The translations under genes and the position numbers were made by a program. DNA of 64,000 bases, from NCBI RefSeq assembly GCF_900095305.1, contig NZ_FMDO01000003.1, positions 1-64,000 of the forward strand, read 5' to 3'. The notes below the pieces were generated by a model that had not been told where the DNA came from, ran no database searches, and saw only the letters and a list, made by a program, of their open reading frames with translations. Shown one piece after another: positions 35,791 through 45,752 of this stretch. Numbering within the stretch: position 1 is the first letter of the stretch; the number at the start of each line of letters is the position of its first letter. This DNA is from Proteiniborus sp. DW1. Its GTDB lineage: Bacteria > Bacillota > Clostridia > Tissierellales > Proteiniboraceae.

Positions 35791-37749
35791 ATGAAATGGA
35801 TAGTCGCTTCCATTATGTTGGCTAGTGATATTGCAAAGACAAGTCAGTTTAGCAATAAGGAAAGAGTCATAATTAGCGCATTATTAATCGTGGTTTTATT
35901 TTTATTAGTAGTTACTTTTCTATTATACAAGAAGTATAAAGAGATAAAAGTTCAAAACAAAAAAATTAATATTATAAATGAATCAAAACAGGCCTTTCTT
36001 GATGCAGATCGCAATATGATATTCCTAAAAGATGAAAATCTAAAATATGTTTTTATTAATAATAAATTTGATAAGGTTTATAATACAGGTTCAACTCAAG
36101 TTATTGGGCGTGATGATTTTGATTTAAATGAGGAATATGCTGCTCTTTATCGGGATACTGATCTTGAGGTGTTGAATAAAAAAACTGTTATTATAAGTGA
36201 GATGGAATGGGGAGATAGAATTCATAGGACAACAAAGTTTCCAGTAAAGCTTCTAAATGGCAAATATGGTGTAGGTGCTTACGTAGAAGATGTAACTGAA
36301 GAGTACAACAATAAAAGAAAGCTGGAGCAAATGAATGATATGCTTAACAAATCTAATAATCTTTTGTTGGCCATTTTTGAAAGCTCTCCAGATGTGATTG
36401 TCTTTGCACTAGACACCAATTATTGCTATTTATCTTTTAATAAGAAATACAAGAATACAATTAAAAAGATATGGGGAAAAGAAATTGAAATTGGTATGAG
36501 TGCATTAGAGTTCATTGATAATCATGAAGATTATATAAAATTTGAGGAAGAGTTCGATAGAGCTTTAAGTGGAGAGAATTTTAGTTCAATTGAAGACTTC
36601 GGTGCTGAAAAACCTTCAAGACTCATTTGGAAAAATTACTATTTCCCAATATATTCAGATGACAATGAGATAATAGGATTAACATGCTTTGCACTGAATA
36701 TCACTGATCGTATAAAGGCAGAAGAAGAGATTATCTACTTGAGCTATCACGATTCCTTAACAGGGCTTTACAATAGGAGATTTTTTGCTGAGGAGTTGTC
36801 TAGATTAGATGTTGAAAGGAATTTACCTATTTCAATTATTGTGGGAGATATGAATGAATTAAAGCTAGTAAATGATATTTTTGGCCATGCCTTAGGCGAT
36901 TTGCTTATAAAAAAAACAGCAGAGGTCTTAAAAAAGGTTTGCAGGGCTGATGATATAATTGCTCGTGTAGGAGGAGATGAGTTTACAATTCTTCTCCCAA
37001 AAACAAAACCAGAAGAAGCAGAAGGAATTATTTCAAGGATAAAAAGTGAATTTGAAAAAGTGAAAGTTAAATCTATTAGAGGCAGCATATCTATGGGATA
37101 TGCTACAAAGACACATGTAGAAGAAAACATTATGCAAGTACTAGAAAGCGCAGAAGACAATATGTACTCTATAAAAGTAATTGAGAGAGATAGCTCTAAG
37201 CGCACAACTATTAAGACAATTATTGAAGCATTACACAGAGATAGTAACATAGAAGAGAAACATTCAAAAAATGTTAGAAAAATATGCGAAGACATTGGTA
37301 AAGCAATGGGATTATCTGAAGTTGATATAAGAAGATTAAAAGAAGCGGCCTTTCTTCATGATATAGGTAAGATTGCCCTAGATAGTAGTTTACTAAATAA
37401 GAAGAGGACCGCTACAGACGAGGAGAAGAAGGGAATAAAACAACATGCTGTTGTAGGATATAGAATCTTAAATTCCTTTGATGCAACAATAGATTTAGCT
37501 GAAATTGTATTAGCACATCATGAGAGATGGGATGGTACTGGATATCCAAAAGGACTAAAGGGTTCGGAGATTCCAATTCTGGCAAGAGTCATAGCCGTAG
37601 CTGAGAACTACGATTTTATGATAAATAGAAAAGAAATGAGTAAAGAGGAAGCTATCCAAGAACTCAGGAAGTACTCTGGCCTTAAATTTGATCCAGAGGT
37701 TGTAGGTATTTTTATTGAGATGTTTGAAAAAAATGAAGAATTATTTTAA
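35791..37749 (+). CDS. PAS-GGDEF-HD-GYP c-di-GMP signalling protein
   Basis: 652 residues from the ATG after GGTGGG; a GTG three codons upstream is an alternative. One membrane helix (about 18-42) leads into two PAS domains (about 60-170 and 185-315). The GGDEF domain has an intact GGDEF near 393 and an RxxD inhibitory site (RADD) five residues before it. The HD-GYP domain has HDIGK near 522 and HHERWDGTGYP near 575-585. The protein can in principle both make and degrade c-di-GMP, with PAS-sensed switching. Substrate direction in vivo is not readable. A palindromic terminator follows. Confidence 0.92.
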   Translation: MKWIVASIMLASDIAKTSQFSNKERVIISALLIVVLFLLVVTFLLYKKYKEIKVQNKKINIINESKQAFLDADRNMIFLKDENLKYVFINNKFDKVYNTGSTQVIGRDDFDLNEEYAALYRDTDLEVLNKKTVIISEMEWGDRIHRTTKFPVKLLNGKYGVGAYVEDVTEEYNNKRKLEQMNDMLNKSNNLLLAIFESSPDVIVFALDTNYCYLSFNKKYKNTIKKIWGKEIEIGMSALEFIDNHEDYIKFEEEFDRALSGENFSSIEDFGAEKPSRLIWKNYYFPIYSDDNEIIGLTCFALNITDRIKAEEEIIYLSYHDSLTGLYNRRFFAEELSRLDVERNLPISIIVGDMNELKLVNDIFGHALGDLLIKKTAEVLKKVCRADDIIARVGGDEFTILLPKTKPEEAEGIISRIKSEFEKVKVKSIRGSISMGYATKTHVEENIMQVLESAEDNMYSIKVIERDSSKRTTIKTIIEALHRDSNIEEKHSKNVRKICEDIGKAMGLSEVDIRRLKEAAFLHDIGKIALDSSLLNKKRTATDEEKKGIKQHAVVGYRILNSFDATIDLAEIVLAHHERWDGTGYPKGLKGSEIPILARVIAVAENYDFMINRKEMSKEEAIQELRKYSGLKFDPEVVGIFIEMFEKNEELF

Positions 37750-37808
37750 TAAAAGTTGAAAAATCAAATAAAGTTAAGATGAGAGAAATAGGAGATATGA
37801 TTAGCTAA

Positions 37809-37841
37809 GGGACAGGAAGTCTAGACTTTCTGTCTCTTTAT
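37809..37841 (+). terminator. Terminator of the GGDEF/HD-GYP gene
   Basis: A near-perfect inverted repeat (GGGACAGGAAGTC / GACTTTCTGTCTC) with a short loop and TTTATTG. Confidence 0.75.
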
Positions 37842-37903
37842 TGTTAGGATGTATATAAGTAATTAATTTACAGATAAGCCTTAGAATTTTAGGGGGAAAA
37901 TAG

Positions 37904-40090
37904 ATGGATATTTATAGTGCCTTAAAGATTTATTTTGGATACGATAAGTTTAAGTCAGGTCAAGAAAAGCTAATAAAAGGAGTAGTGAATGGTAGTGATG
38001 TACTAGGAATAATGCCTACTGGTGGAGGAAAATCTCTTTGCTATCAATTACCTGCTGTCATTTTAGATGGTGTGACAATAGTGATATCACCCTTGATTTC
38101 TCTCATGAAAGACCAAGTTGACTCATTAAGTGAAATGGGAATATGGGCAACATTTATTAATAGTACCCTTGAACAAGATGAGCTCATAGATAGACTTAAG
38201 GACATAAGAGAAAATAGATACAAGATAGTATATGTAGCACCAGAGCGTTTAAATACAAGTCTATTTAAGGATTTAGCAGAAGATATAAAAATATCCTTAG
38301 TTGCCATTGATGAAGCTCATTGTATTAGCCAGTGGGGACATGATTTCAGACCTAGCTATTTAGAAATACCAGCTTTTATAGATTCACTAGAAGAAAGACC
38401 AGTAGTTGCTGCTTTTACAGCAACTGCTACTAAAGAAGTAATTGAAGAAATTAAGCACTTAATTAAGTTAAATAATCCTATAGAATCTGTAGTTGGATTT
38501 GATAGACCAAATCTATTTTATCAGGTTGTAAAGGTTAGTGATAAGTTTTCATATTTACTTGATTATGTAAAAAACAACTTCCAGGATGAATCAGGAATAA
38601 TATATTGTGCTACTAGGAAAACAGTTGAGTCATTAACAAAAAAGCTTAGAGAAGAAGGCCTATCTGCTATTTCATACCATGGTGGAATGGAGTCAGATGA
38701 GCGTCAGAATAATCAAGATGACTTTATATTTAACAGGACGAGAATAATTGTAGCAACTAATGCCTTTGGCATGGGAATAGACAAGCCTGATGTTAGATTT
38801 GTGATTCATTACAATATGCCTAAAAACATGGAGGCATATTATCAAGAAGCAGGAAGAGCAGGTAGAGATGGAGAAAAAAGCCACTGTATTTTAATGTACT
38901 CACCATCAGATATAGTAAAGCAAAAACTTATAATACAAAATGATGCACTATCACATGAACGGGAAGAAATATTATACAAGAATCTTCAATATTTAGTTGA
39001 TTACTGTCATACAAATGAGTGTTTAAGGAGCTTTATACTTGCTTACTTTGGTGAGGAAGGAGAAAACTCTAATTGTAAGAATTGTGGGAATTGCTTAGAC
39101 CAATCAGAAATGATTGATGTAACAGTAGAGGCGCAGAAGATATTATCTTGTATATATCGGACAGGGGGAAGATATGGTTTGACTACTATAATACAGGTGC
39201 TGAGAGGCTCAAGGAATAAAAAACTTTTAGAGTTTAATCTTGATAAGGTCTCTACTTACGGATTAATGACAGACTATAGTGATACAGCAGTGAGAGAAAT
39301 TGCAATGACATTGGTTTCTAAGGAATATATATACATAACCCCTGATAAATACCCTATTCTAAAGTTAACTTCCAAATCCAGAGAAGTATTGAGAGGACAA
39401 GTAAAGGTTTATCATAAAAGAGAGCTGATTGAGAGAAAGGATTTAACAAAGGAAAAAGAGGAGCAAAGAAAAGTAGAAGGGAATCATAATTACGATAATG
39501 AGCTATTTAACAAGCTTAAAGAGCTAAGATATGAAATATCAAAGGAAAAGAAAATGCCTCCATTTATGATTTTCCATGATTCAACATTAAAGGCAATGGC
39601 ATCATATTACCCTCAAAGCAAGGATGAACTTTTAACAATAAGTGGTGTAGGTATAAAGAAATATGAGAGTTATGGAGAGCTTTTCATAGGTTTAATAAAT
39701 GCGTATTGTAATGAAAAGAGAATAAATGTGCATGAAATTAGAAAAAAAGAAATATTACAATCAAAACCAGAGAGAGCTAAGAGAGACAACACAGAAGATA
39801 GGTATAAAGAAACCTACAAATCTTATCTAGAAGGCTTGTCGCTAGTAGAGATAGCAAAGAAAAGAAATTTTACTGTCAATACTATAATTGAGCACCTAAT
39901 AAAATGTGATAAAAATGGACAGCTAATCGGTTGGTCCATATTTATTGACGACCCCTCAAAAGAAGAAAAAATCTTAAATGCAATAGAGAAAGTAGGGCTA
40001 GAGAGATTAAAACCCATTAAAGAAGCACTGCCAGAAGATATTAGCTATGAAGATATAAAAATAGTAATTGCTAAAAATAGATTAAATTAA
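37904..40090 (+). CDS. recQ: ATP-dependent DNA helicase RecQ
   Basis: 728 residues. The helicase core has [14 protein letters not shown] (Walker A, about 46), [15 protein letters not shown] (motif II, about 140) and motif [12 protein letters not shown] (about 325). An RQC zinc-binding region follows (CLRSF...CKNCGNC), then winged helix, an HRDC domain (about 530-600) and a C-terminal helix-turn-helix ([21 protein letters not shown]) found in a subset of Firmicutes RecQ. It unwinds DNA 3'-5' in recombination and fork repair. The start follows GGGGG. It is convergent with the ABC exporter genes. Confidence 0.95.
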   Translation: MDIYSALKIYFGYDKFKSGQEKLIKGVVNGSDVLGIMPTGGGKSLCYQLPAVILDGVTIVISPLISLMKDQVDSLSEMGIWATFINSTLEQDELIDRLKDIRENRYKIVYVAPERLNTSLFKDLAEDIKISLVAIDEAHCISQWGHDFRPSYLEIPAFIDSLEERPVVAAFTATATKEVIEEIKHLIKLNNPIESVVGFDRPNLFYQVVKVSDKFSYLLDYVKNNFQDESGIIYCATRKTVESLTKKLREEGLSAISYHGGMESDERQNNQDDFIFNRTRIIVATNAFGMGIDKPDVRFVIHYNMPKNMEAYYQEAGRAGRDGEKSHCILMYSPSDIVKQKLIIQNDALSHEREEILYKNLQYLVDYCHTNECLRSFILAYFGEEGENSNCKNCGNCLDQSEMIDVTVEAQKILSCIYRTGGRYGLTTIIQVLRGSRNKKLLEFNLDKVSTYGLMTDYSDTAVREIAMTLVSKEYIYITPDKYPILKLTSKSREVLRGQVKVYHKRELIERKDLTKEKEEQRKVEGNHNYDNELFNKLKELRYEISKEKKMPPFMIFHDSTLKAMASYYPQSKDELLTISGVGIKKYESYGELFIGLINAYCNEKRINVHEIRKKEILQSKPERAKRDNTEDRYKETYKSYLEGLSLVEIAKKRNFTVNTIIEHLIKCDKNGQLIGWSIFIDDPSKEEKILNAIEKVGLERLKPIKEALPEDISYEDIKIVIAKNRLN

Positions 40091-40137
40091 GGCTCCATAT
40101 ATAATCAATAGTGAATTTTGCTATAAAGGATAAATAG

Positions 40138-40181
40138 CGGGCGTTTCAACTGTTTCTAAAATAGGACAATTGAAGCACCCG
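40138..40181. terminator. Hairpin between convergent recQ and ABC permease genes
   Basis: Inverted repeat CGGGCGTTTCAA / TTGAAGCACCCG with a 20-nt loop (one mismatch). T tracts on both sides are weak. Probably bidirectional. Confidence 0.5.
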
Positions 40182-40205
40182 TTAAAGTAACTATAGAGAC
40201 TTACT

Positions 40206-41006
40206 CTAAAGAGAAAAATCTCTTTTATTAAAAATTACTATTGAACAAGTGTAGAGAATGGCTGCAAGGATGACAAATGAAATCATACCTATATAAGCAA
40301 AGCTATGACCTGCTATTAGTTTATCTAGATCATATAGTGAATATAATGATAAATTTCCAATCCAGCTAAGTTTATCTCCAACATTTCCAAGCATATGAAA
40401 TACCAGAAATACTAAGGGAATGCCTATCCCTATACCAAGACTGGTTTTGCTTTCACTAGATATACAGGAAGCCAAAAATCCAATCCCTCCAATTGTGTAA
40501 TACATTAATAGGGCATATATATTTATCAAAATAAACTTCCCGATTTCTAGCTGGCCAGGAAACATACTTTCACAGACTAATATTGAGAATATTGTTGATA
40601 CTATAAACAGCATTGTTATTGAAGCCAAGCTGAATATTGCCTGAGTTATAGCGATTTTTATACGAGAATTAGGAGTTGCTAATAAATATGCCAAGCTTCC
40701 CTTATCAATGTGACTACCAATTATTTTATGGTTTACTACAATAGACACTACCATAGGCATTAACAGTACTAGGAATCCATAGATGTAGCTAGTAATAAAG
40801 GCTAATAGATTTGTCCCTATCTCTTTCATACCAAGAGCATTAATAAGTGCTTCAGGAAATGTTTCTAGCACTTCATTTAGTGCATCAGCTCCTGCTGGAT
40901 CGAACATTGATATTACTATTGCAAGGTAAAAACAGAAAATACAGGTCATAATAATCCATATAGTACGAATATCTTTTATGTTAGCCTTAAATAAGATCCA
41001 AGACAT
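40206..41006 (-). CDS. ABC-2 type permease
   Basis: 266 residues from the ATG that follows GGGGGAAG just after the ATPase stop. The open frame continues 49 codons upstream, but that part lies inside the ATPase gene and is not membrane-like, so it is rejected as coding. Six hydrophobic segments are separated by one extracellular loop after helix 1 (SMFDPAGADALNEVLETFPEALINALG), as in bacitracin/antibiotic-type ABC-2 exporters. It pairs with the ATPase immediately upstream. The substrate is unknown. Confidence 0.85.
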   Translation of the reverse strand: MSWILFKANIKDIRTIWIIMTCIFCFYLAIVISMFDPAGADALNEVLETFPEALINALGMKEIGTNLLAFITSYIYGFLVLLMPMVVSIVVNHKIIGSHIDKGSLAYLLATPNSRIKIAITQAIFSLASITMLFIVSTIFSILVCESMFPGQLEIGKFILINIYALLMYYTIGGIGFLASCISSESKTSLGIGIGIPLVFLVFHMLGNVGDKLSWIGNLSLYSLYDLDKLIAGHSFAYIGMISFVILAAILYTCSIVIFNKRDFSL

Positions 41007-41007
41007 A

Positions 41008-41889
41008 TTATTCTTCCCCCTTGCCATAGTATTGAATAAATATTTGCTCAAGAGTCTGAGTAGATACGTCAAGATTTGTAACCTTGCAGGAAGCAAGAGT
41101 TGATAGCATATCATTATAATTATTACTGATGAAGATTTCAACTGCATTATCATCGATGACTTGATAGTCCAAATTACTAGTTTTAATTTTTTCTATATCA
41201 GAATTACTAGCCACAGTAACTACATAGCTTTTGCGAAGAGAGGACTTAATGGAATTGATATCTTCTATTGCAACTATTCTTCCTTCACGAATAATTGCAA
41301 CACGTTCACAGGTTCTATCTACCTCGTCAAATATATGAGATGACATTAAAATAGTTTTACCACGTTGCTTCTCTTCAATAATGAGTTCAATAAAGCGTTT
41401 TTGCATAAGTGGATCAAGACCGCTTGTAGGCTCGTCAAGAATTATAACTGAGGGATCATGCATAAGAGCAGTAATGAGTCCTAATTTTTGCTTCATTCCC
41501 TTTGACATTTTGCGTATTTTTCGATGGCTTTCAAGTTCAAATCGTTCAATTAAGCTATCGCGGCGTTTTGTGTCATTTATGCCTCGCATATCAGCAATGA
41601 ATTTCATGAATTGCATTCCGGTCATATTATCAAAAAATGATATTTCTCCTGGCACATATCCAAGTGTTTTTTGAATTTCGGCAGCACTTTTTCTACAATC
41701 TAGTCCATTAATACTACAGCTGCCACTTGTTGGGTTCGTAAACCCCAGTAAATTACGTATCGTAGTCGTTTTACCAGCTCCATTTGGACCTAGAAATCCA
41801 AAGGCTTCACCCTCTGGCACCTTAAAATTAATCTCAAAAATACCTTTTCCATTGGAATAGATTTTTGAGAGTTTTTTTACTTCTATCAT
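41008..41889 (-). CDS. ABC exporter ATP-binding protein (BcrA type)
   Basis: 293 residues. Walker A is GPNGAGKTT (about 36-44), the signature MSKGMKQKLG (about 130) and Walker B VIILDEPTSGLDPL (about 150). A C-terminal extension of about 90 residues is typical of the BcrA/CcmA-like drug and antibiotic export ATPases. The stop lies directly before the permease start, so the pair is an operon. No two-component system is adjacent, so a link to bacitracin-type sensing is not supported. Confidence 0.9.
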   Translation of the reverse strand: MIEVKKLSKIYSNGKGIFEINFKVPEGEAFGFLGPNGAGKTTTIRNLLGFTNPTSGSCSINGLDCRKSAAEIQKTLGYVPGEISFFDNMTGMQFMKFIADMRGINDTKRRDSLIERFELESHRKIRKMSKGMKQKLGLITALMHDPSVIILDEPTSGLDPLMQKRFIELIIEEKQRGKTILMSSHIFDEVDRTCERVAIIREGRIVAIEDINSIKSSLRKSYVVTVASNSDIEKIKTSNLDYQVIDDNAVEIFISNNYNDMLSTLASCKVTNLDVSTQTLEQIFIQYYGKGEE

Positions 41890-42195
41890 TTTAATCCCCC
41901 TTGATTATATTCATAGAAAAGCTTTCGTTTTTAACTGTAATTATGAAATCCTCCTATTTATAAGTCCATAGTATAACTATAATATGTCCTTGTCAACAAG
42001 GGTTAGAACCCAGTGTTTATTTGATTAAAGCTATATTAGCACGTTTTTACACCAAAATATTCTTTGACTTAATAGAAAAAGAAGGGTGATATAAAACCAT
42101 AGACCACATGTTCTAGACTGGATGGTCTGTGACTATTTTTTTAATATAGCTAATTTTGCAAAAAAGTAAGTAGAAAATTAAAGGGGTGAACTGCT
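41890..42195. other. Divergent region with leader hairpin
   Basis: 306 nt with the promoter side of the minus-strand ABC exporter and, at 42098-42141, a hairpin (CATAGACCA / TGGTCTGTG) followed by a T run. It lies before the decayed ABC gene and looks like an attenuator or a terminator. No gene seen. Confidence 0.4.
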
Positions 42196-42658
42196 TTGTT
42201 TAAGGTAGATAATTTGACTTTTAAGTATCCTAAAAATAAGGAAAATACCATCAAAGGAATCTCTTTTGAAATAAGAGACGGTGAAATTTTCGGGCTATTG
42301 GGGCCTAGCGGAGTAGGTAAGAGCACAACTCAGAAAATACTAATAAAGCTTCTAGACAAATACAAAGGTGAAGTAATCTACAAAGGAAAGGATTTAAGAT
42401 CATATGGCAAGGATTTTTATGAAGAAATAGGTGTGGGATTTGAAATGCCAGTACATTTTTAAAAATTAACTGCACAAGAAAACCTAGACTTTTTTAAAAA
42501 GCTATACAAGTCCAATGCTAATACGGACCAACTTCTAAAAAGAGTAGGATTGTACGAGGACAGAAATAAAAGAGTTGCAGAGTATTCTAAAGGGATGAAG
42601 AGTAGGTTGAATTTTGTTAAGGCATTATTAAATAATCCAAAGGTCCTTTTACTGCTCT
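42196..42658 (+). pseudogene. Decayed ABC transporter ATP-binding gene
   Basis: A TTG start after AAGGGGTGA opens an ABC ATPase (GLLGPSGVGKSTTQ Walker A). After 88 codons a TAA occurs inside FEMPVHF-stop-KLTAQENLDFF. The same frame then continues through ENLDFFKKLYKSN, a signature-like YSKGMKSRLNF and NNPKVLLL, but Walker B and the rest of the domain are missing. The frame then shifts to an unrelated ending. Both a nonsense mutation and a deletion are visible, so the gene cannot make a working ATPase. It resembles single-domain drug-export ATPases. Confidence 0.85.
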
Positions 42659-42731
42659 GTTTTTCGTAGATGATTTTGAGCCGGCTTTATACTACTTACT
42701 TGAAATTTTAAAAAATGGACTCAGTAAATAA
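42654..42731 (+). pseudogene. Fragment joined to the decayed ABC gene
   Basis: After the truncated ATPase, another frame reads ALFFVDDFEPALYYLLEILKNG and stops just before a terminator. It looks like the C-terminal end of a following gene, perhaps the partner permease, brought next to the ATPase by an internal deletion. Origin is inferred. Confidence 0.4.
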
Positions 42732-42744
42732 ACTGGGTCCTTTT
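42717..42744 (+). terminator. Terminator of the decayed ABC operon
   Basis: Stem GGACTCAGT / ACTGGGTCC with a 6-nt loop and TTTT. Confidence 0.7.
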
Positions 42745-42747
42745 GTT

Positions 42748-43319
42748 TTTATTCATTCTTTTATTTACAATATTTTTTTAGATAAATATTATGAATGAAA
42801 TCTTTTGTGCAGTTTATACATTGTGAATATCTTACAATGATTTGGCGGACTTAATGGAAATGCAGTGAAAGTTTTGTAAAAGGGTTCTAAAAACCGTTTT
42901 TTTACTAAGAAAAAAGAGCCTAAAAATGATTGCCTATAAGAAAAAATAATAATAAAACAAAGGCAGAGTTGTTAATAATCACCTAAAGGATTTTATAAAA
43001 TTTTATAGAAATACTTATCAACTTATCAGATATGTTTACAACTATCAGGCAATATTCCAAGCAACTATAATCTGTAATATTTCCCAAAACACACTTTTTT
43101 AACAACTTGAAGACTTACTCATTAAACCCTTGTAAACTAAACTAGTATTCAGAGAGGGGGGAGGCCTTTTCTGAATACTGTGTTTAGCAACAGTTCTTTT
43201 ACTTAAGGCTCTACTAGCTATCTAGCTTATATTGTTAAATGAGCAAGGTGGGTTATTTGCTATAAGCAAGGTTTGTTAAATAGCAAATAACAAATACCAT
43301 CAAAAAAGAGGGGAGGGAT
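42748..43319. other. Long leader region of the purine permease
   Basis: About 570 AT-rich nt with no clear gene. The 3' third (43136-43290) folds into several hairpins. No purine riboswitch core (TATA...ATGG...TCTAC spacing) was recognised. Confidence 0.5.
43136..43290 (+). promoter_or_regulatory. Structured leader of unknown class
   Basis: Three stems are visible. CTAAAC-TA-GTATTCAGA pairs with TCTGAATAC-TGT-GTTTAG (43136-43189) around a loop holding GAGGGGGGAGG. ACTGT pairs with ACAGT inside the next part. The 12-bp perfect stem GTTATTTGCTAT / ATAGCAAATAAC covers 43252-43290. It precedes a small reading frame and the NCS2 permease. No match to a known riboswitch class is claimed. Confidence 0.45.
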
Positions 43320-43433
43320 ATGAAGAAGAGAGACATTAGAGAAAGACTTGCAAAAGAAAAGAAACCATACAGTTTAGGAAAACGTTTGCAAAAATTATTT
43401 AAATTAGCATCTTGTCTTTATTTTTTATCATAG
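43320..43433 (+). CDS. Possible 37-residue basic small protein
   Basis: The ATG is 3 nt after a very strong GAGGGGAGGGA ribosome site. The 37 residues are basic at the front (MKKRDIRERLAKEKKPYSLG) and end in a hydrophobic LFKLASCLYFLS. It ends 37 nt before the permease start. It could be a leader peptide that couples translation to the permease, or a small membrane-associated protein. I recognise no family. Confidence 0.45.
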   Translation: MKKRDIRERLAKEKKPYSLGKRLQKLFKLASCLYFLS

Positions 43434-43470
43434 CTTTAACATTCAAAAAATCTATTTTGGGAGGGGTAGT

Positions 43471-44817
43471 ATGTTAAAACTACTGGGTTATAATGAAAAA
43501 GAAATAAGTAGGTCTAAATACGAAATTGACGGTATACCGCCATTAAGCGAAGCTATACCATTGGGGTTACAGCATATTTTTGCAATGTTTGCAAGTAATA
43601 TTGCTGTAGGTATGATAGTTGCAGGAGTGGCGGGTATTTCGGGATCGGATTTGACCATTATGGTTCAATGTGCTATGTTCATTGCAGGTATAGCTACACT
43701 GAATCAATGTTATCCCCTTTGGAGATGCGGAGGAAAGCTTCCTATAGTAATGGGTACAAGTTTTGGATTCCTTCCAACTAATATTGCTATAGCTAGTGGA
43801 TACGGTATTTCAGGATTATTAGGAGCTACTTTAGTAGGAGGGTTATTTGGGGCGGTATTAGGATTTTTCTTAAAGCCATTAAGAAGATTTTTCCCTCCAA
43901 TAGTGACTGGTACTGTTGTACTTACTATAGGATTGTCTTTACTTCCAACAGGTATTACATCAATGGCTGGTGGTAGCGGCTCTCCGACCTTTGGTTCTCC
44001 AAAGAACTGGATAGTTGGAATCATAGTGTTATTAGTAGTTTTAGCTTTGAATCAATTTACAAAGGGCTTTACTAAAACATCTTCAATCTTGATTGGAATT
44101 ATAGTTGGCTATATAATTTGTATACCACTGGGGATGGTTAACTTTGATGCAGTAAAAGAAGCAAGCTGGTTTGCTCTACCAAAACCATTCCATTTCCCAA
44201 TAGAGTTTAAGTGGGGGGCTATAGCACCTATGCTAATAATGTTTATAGTTACTACAGTTGAAACCGTTGGAGACGTTTCTGCTATAACTATGGGTGGTGC
44301 TGGCAGAGAGGCAACAGATAGGGAATTATCAGGTTCAATTATAAATAACGGACTAAGTAGTGTATTTGCAGCAATATTCAATGGACTACCAACTACTTCT
44401 TTCAGCCAAAATGTTGGAATGATAGCTTTTACAAAAATAATGAGTAGATTTGTTGTGGCGATAGGTGCTATATTTCTAGTACTTGCTGGTTTAGTGCCTA
44501 AACTAGGAGCATTAGTATCTACTATTCCATCAAGTGTTATAGGGGGAGCCTGTCTTGTGATATTCTCTCAAATAACTCTCACTGGTATAGATATGTTAAC
44601 ATCTAATCCACTAACCAGTAGAGATAAGGTAATTATTGGATTATCACTTGCATTTGGTATTGGTTTAACTCAAGTACAAGGTGCAATGGATAACTTTCCA
44701 CAATTTCTAAAACTAATATTTGGTGGTTCTGGTATAGTTATAGCTTGTGTAATAGCAATTATTTTAAATATTGCAATGCCACAAAAAGAGGACGAAGAAG
44801 TAAAAGAAGCTGCTTAA
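43471..44817 (+). CDS. NCS2 family xanthine/uracil permease
   Basis: 448 residues with about 14 hydrophobic segments. The first is preceded by the family opening PPLSEAIPLGLQHIFAMFASNIAVGMIVA. FGFLPTNIAIA and TTVETVGDVSAITMGGAG (with the conserved Glu) mark the NCS2 purine branch, and GLPTTSFSQNVGMIAFTKI is typical of xanthine/urate transporters. It imports a purine base with protons. It is placed with xanthine dehydrogenase and a nucleoside importer, so xanthine or hypoxanthine is the likely cargo. The start follows GGGAGGGG. A hairpin lies just downstream. Confidence 0.92.
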   Translation: MLKLLGYNEKEISRSKYEIDGIPPLSEAIPLGLQHIFAMFASNIAVGMIVAGVAGISGSDLTIMVQCAMFIAGIATLNQCYPLWRCGGKLPIVMGTSFGFLPTNIAIASGYGISGLLGATLVGGLFGAVLGFFLKPLRRFFPPIVTGTVVLTIGLSLLPTGITSMAGGSGSPTFGSPKNWIVGIIVLLVVLALNQFTKGFTKTSSILIGIIVGYIICIPLGMVNFDAVKEASWFALPKPFHFPIEFKWGAIAPMLIMFIVTTVETVGDVSAITMGGAGREATDRELSGSIINNGLSSVFAAIFNGLPTTSFSQNVGMIAFTKIMSRFVVAIGAIFLVLAGLVPKLGALVSTIPSSVIGGACLVIFSQITLTGIDMLTSNPLTSRDKVIIGLSLAFGIGLTQVQGAMDNFPQFLKLIFGGSGIVIACVIAIILNIAMPQKEDEEVKEAA

Positions 44818-44850
44818 TGTAAAACACAATCAACTTATATAAAACTAATG

Positions 44851-44890
44851 ACCAGCGATGGATATCAAAAGATATCCGTTGCTGGTTTCA
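44851..44890 (+). terminator. Terminator-like hairpin after the permease
   Basis: Stem ACCAGCGATGGATATC / GATATCCGTTGCTGGT with an AAAA loop. The T tract is short (TTCAT), so read-through into the GntR gene is possible. Confidence 0.6.
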
Positions 44891-44954
44891 TAACATATAC
44901 ATATATCTATAGAATTACTGACAATTATGATAAGCAATAGAGGTGAGAACATCC

Positions 44955-45713
44955 ATGAATGAAAATACTTTACCCAAAATTCAAAAACACACTGCTGTTC
45001 AGCAAGTTATAGATTATCTAAGAAACTATATTTTAACCATCAATAATAATGAAATAACAAAGCTGCCATCGGAAGCCAAGCTTGCTAGGGGAATGGGGGT
45101 TAGCAGATTAACCATAAGAGAAGCCCTTACTGCACTGGAAAACGAGGGACTCATTACAAGGAGTCAGGGAAGTAGTACAATGATCACTACTTTTGCTAGA
45201 AGGCTATCAGAAGGAATAGATTATGCTGGAGAGCTAGGAAGATTCATAAATGATTGTGGCTATGAGTCTACAGTTGATATTATTTCACATTCATGGGAGT
45301 ATTGTGGAGATGAAACTTCAAATAAATTAGAAATCGAAGCAGGAGATGAGATATTAGTAGTCAAGAAAAAATTTTTAGCAGATGGTGAACCTGCTGCTTA
45401 TTGCGTAAATAGAATACCAAAAAAATTCTTAGCCAATATAGAAATAGATGAGAAAGATTTAGGAAAATCCATGTTTGATTTTGTTGAAGAGAGCTGTAAC
45501 TGCCAGCTTAGTCACGATTTTATGGAGATAATACCTAGTTTAGTTACCAGAGAAATAGCAGACATACTGAAACTAGAGAAAAACTCTCCTATTTTACGTG
45601 TTGATGTTATAAAATATTCAATTGAAGGCTATCCTGTAATGTACAATACAGAGTACTATGTAGATAAGCTTATAAGGTTTACCGCATGTAGAACTAGATC
45701 CTTTATTAAGTAA
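44955..45713 (+). CDS. GntR/UTRA family transcriptional regulator
   Basis: 252 residues. A winged helix-turn-helix (about 15-80; VQQVIDYLRNYI...LPSEAKLARGMGVSRLTIREALTALENEGLITR) is joined to a UTRA ligand domain (about 95-250). The start is the ATG after AGGTGAG; the open frame extends four codons upstream. It is placed between the NCS2 permease and the xanthine dehydrogenase genes, so it probably controls these genes in response to a purine or a related metabolite. It could act as repressor or activator. Ligand inferred only from context. Confidence 0.88.
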   Translation: MNENTLPKIQKHTAVQQVIDYLRNYILTINNNEITKLPSEAKLARGMGVSRLTIREALTALENEGLITRSQGSSTMITTFARRLSEGIDYAGELGRFINDCGYESTVDIISHSWEYCGDETSNKLEIEAGDEILVVKKKFLADGEPAAYCVNRIPKKFLANIEIDEKDLGKSMFDFVEESCNCQLSHDFMEIIPSLVTREIADILKLEKNSPILRVDVIKYSIEGYPVMYNTEYYVDKLIRFTACRTRSFIK

Positions 45714-45752
45714 TGTGTGTTCACTTTGAAATGATATGTGGGAGTGATAAAA

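Noticed and set aside
41007-41153. N-terminal extension of the ABC-2 permease frame
   Set aside because: It lies inside the ATPase gene. The ATG at 41006 has its own GGGGGAAG site directly after the ATPase stop.
42748-43470. Purine (guanine/adenine) riboswitch before the NCS2 permease
   Set aside because: The conserved core and loop sequences were looked for and not found; only unassigned hairpins remain.
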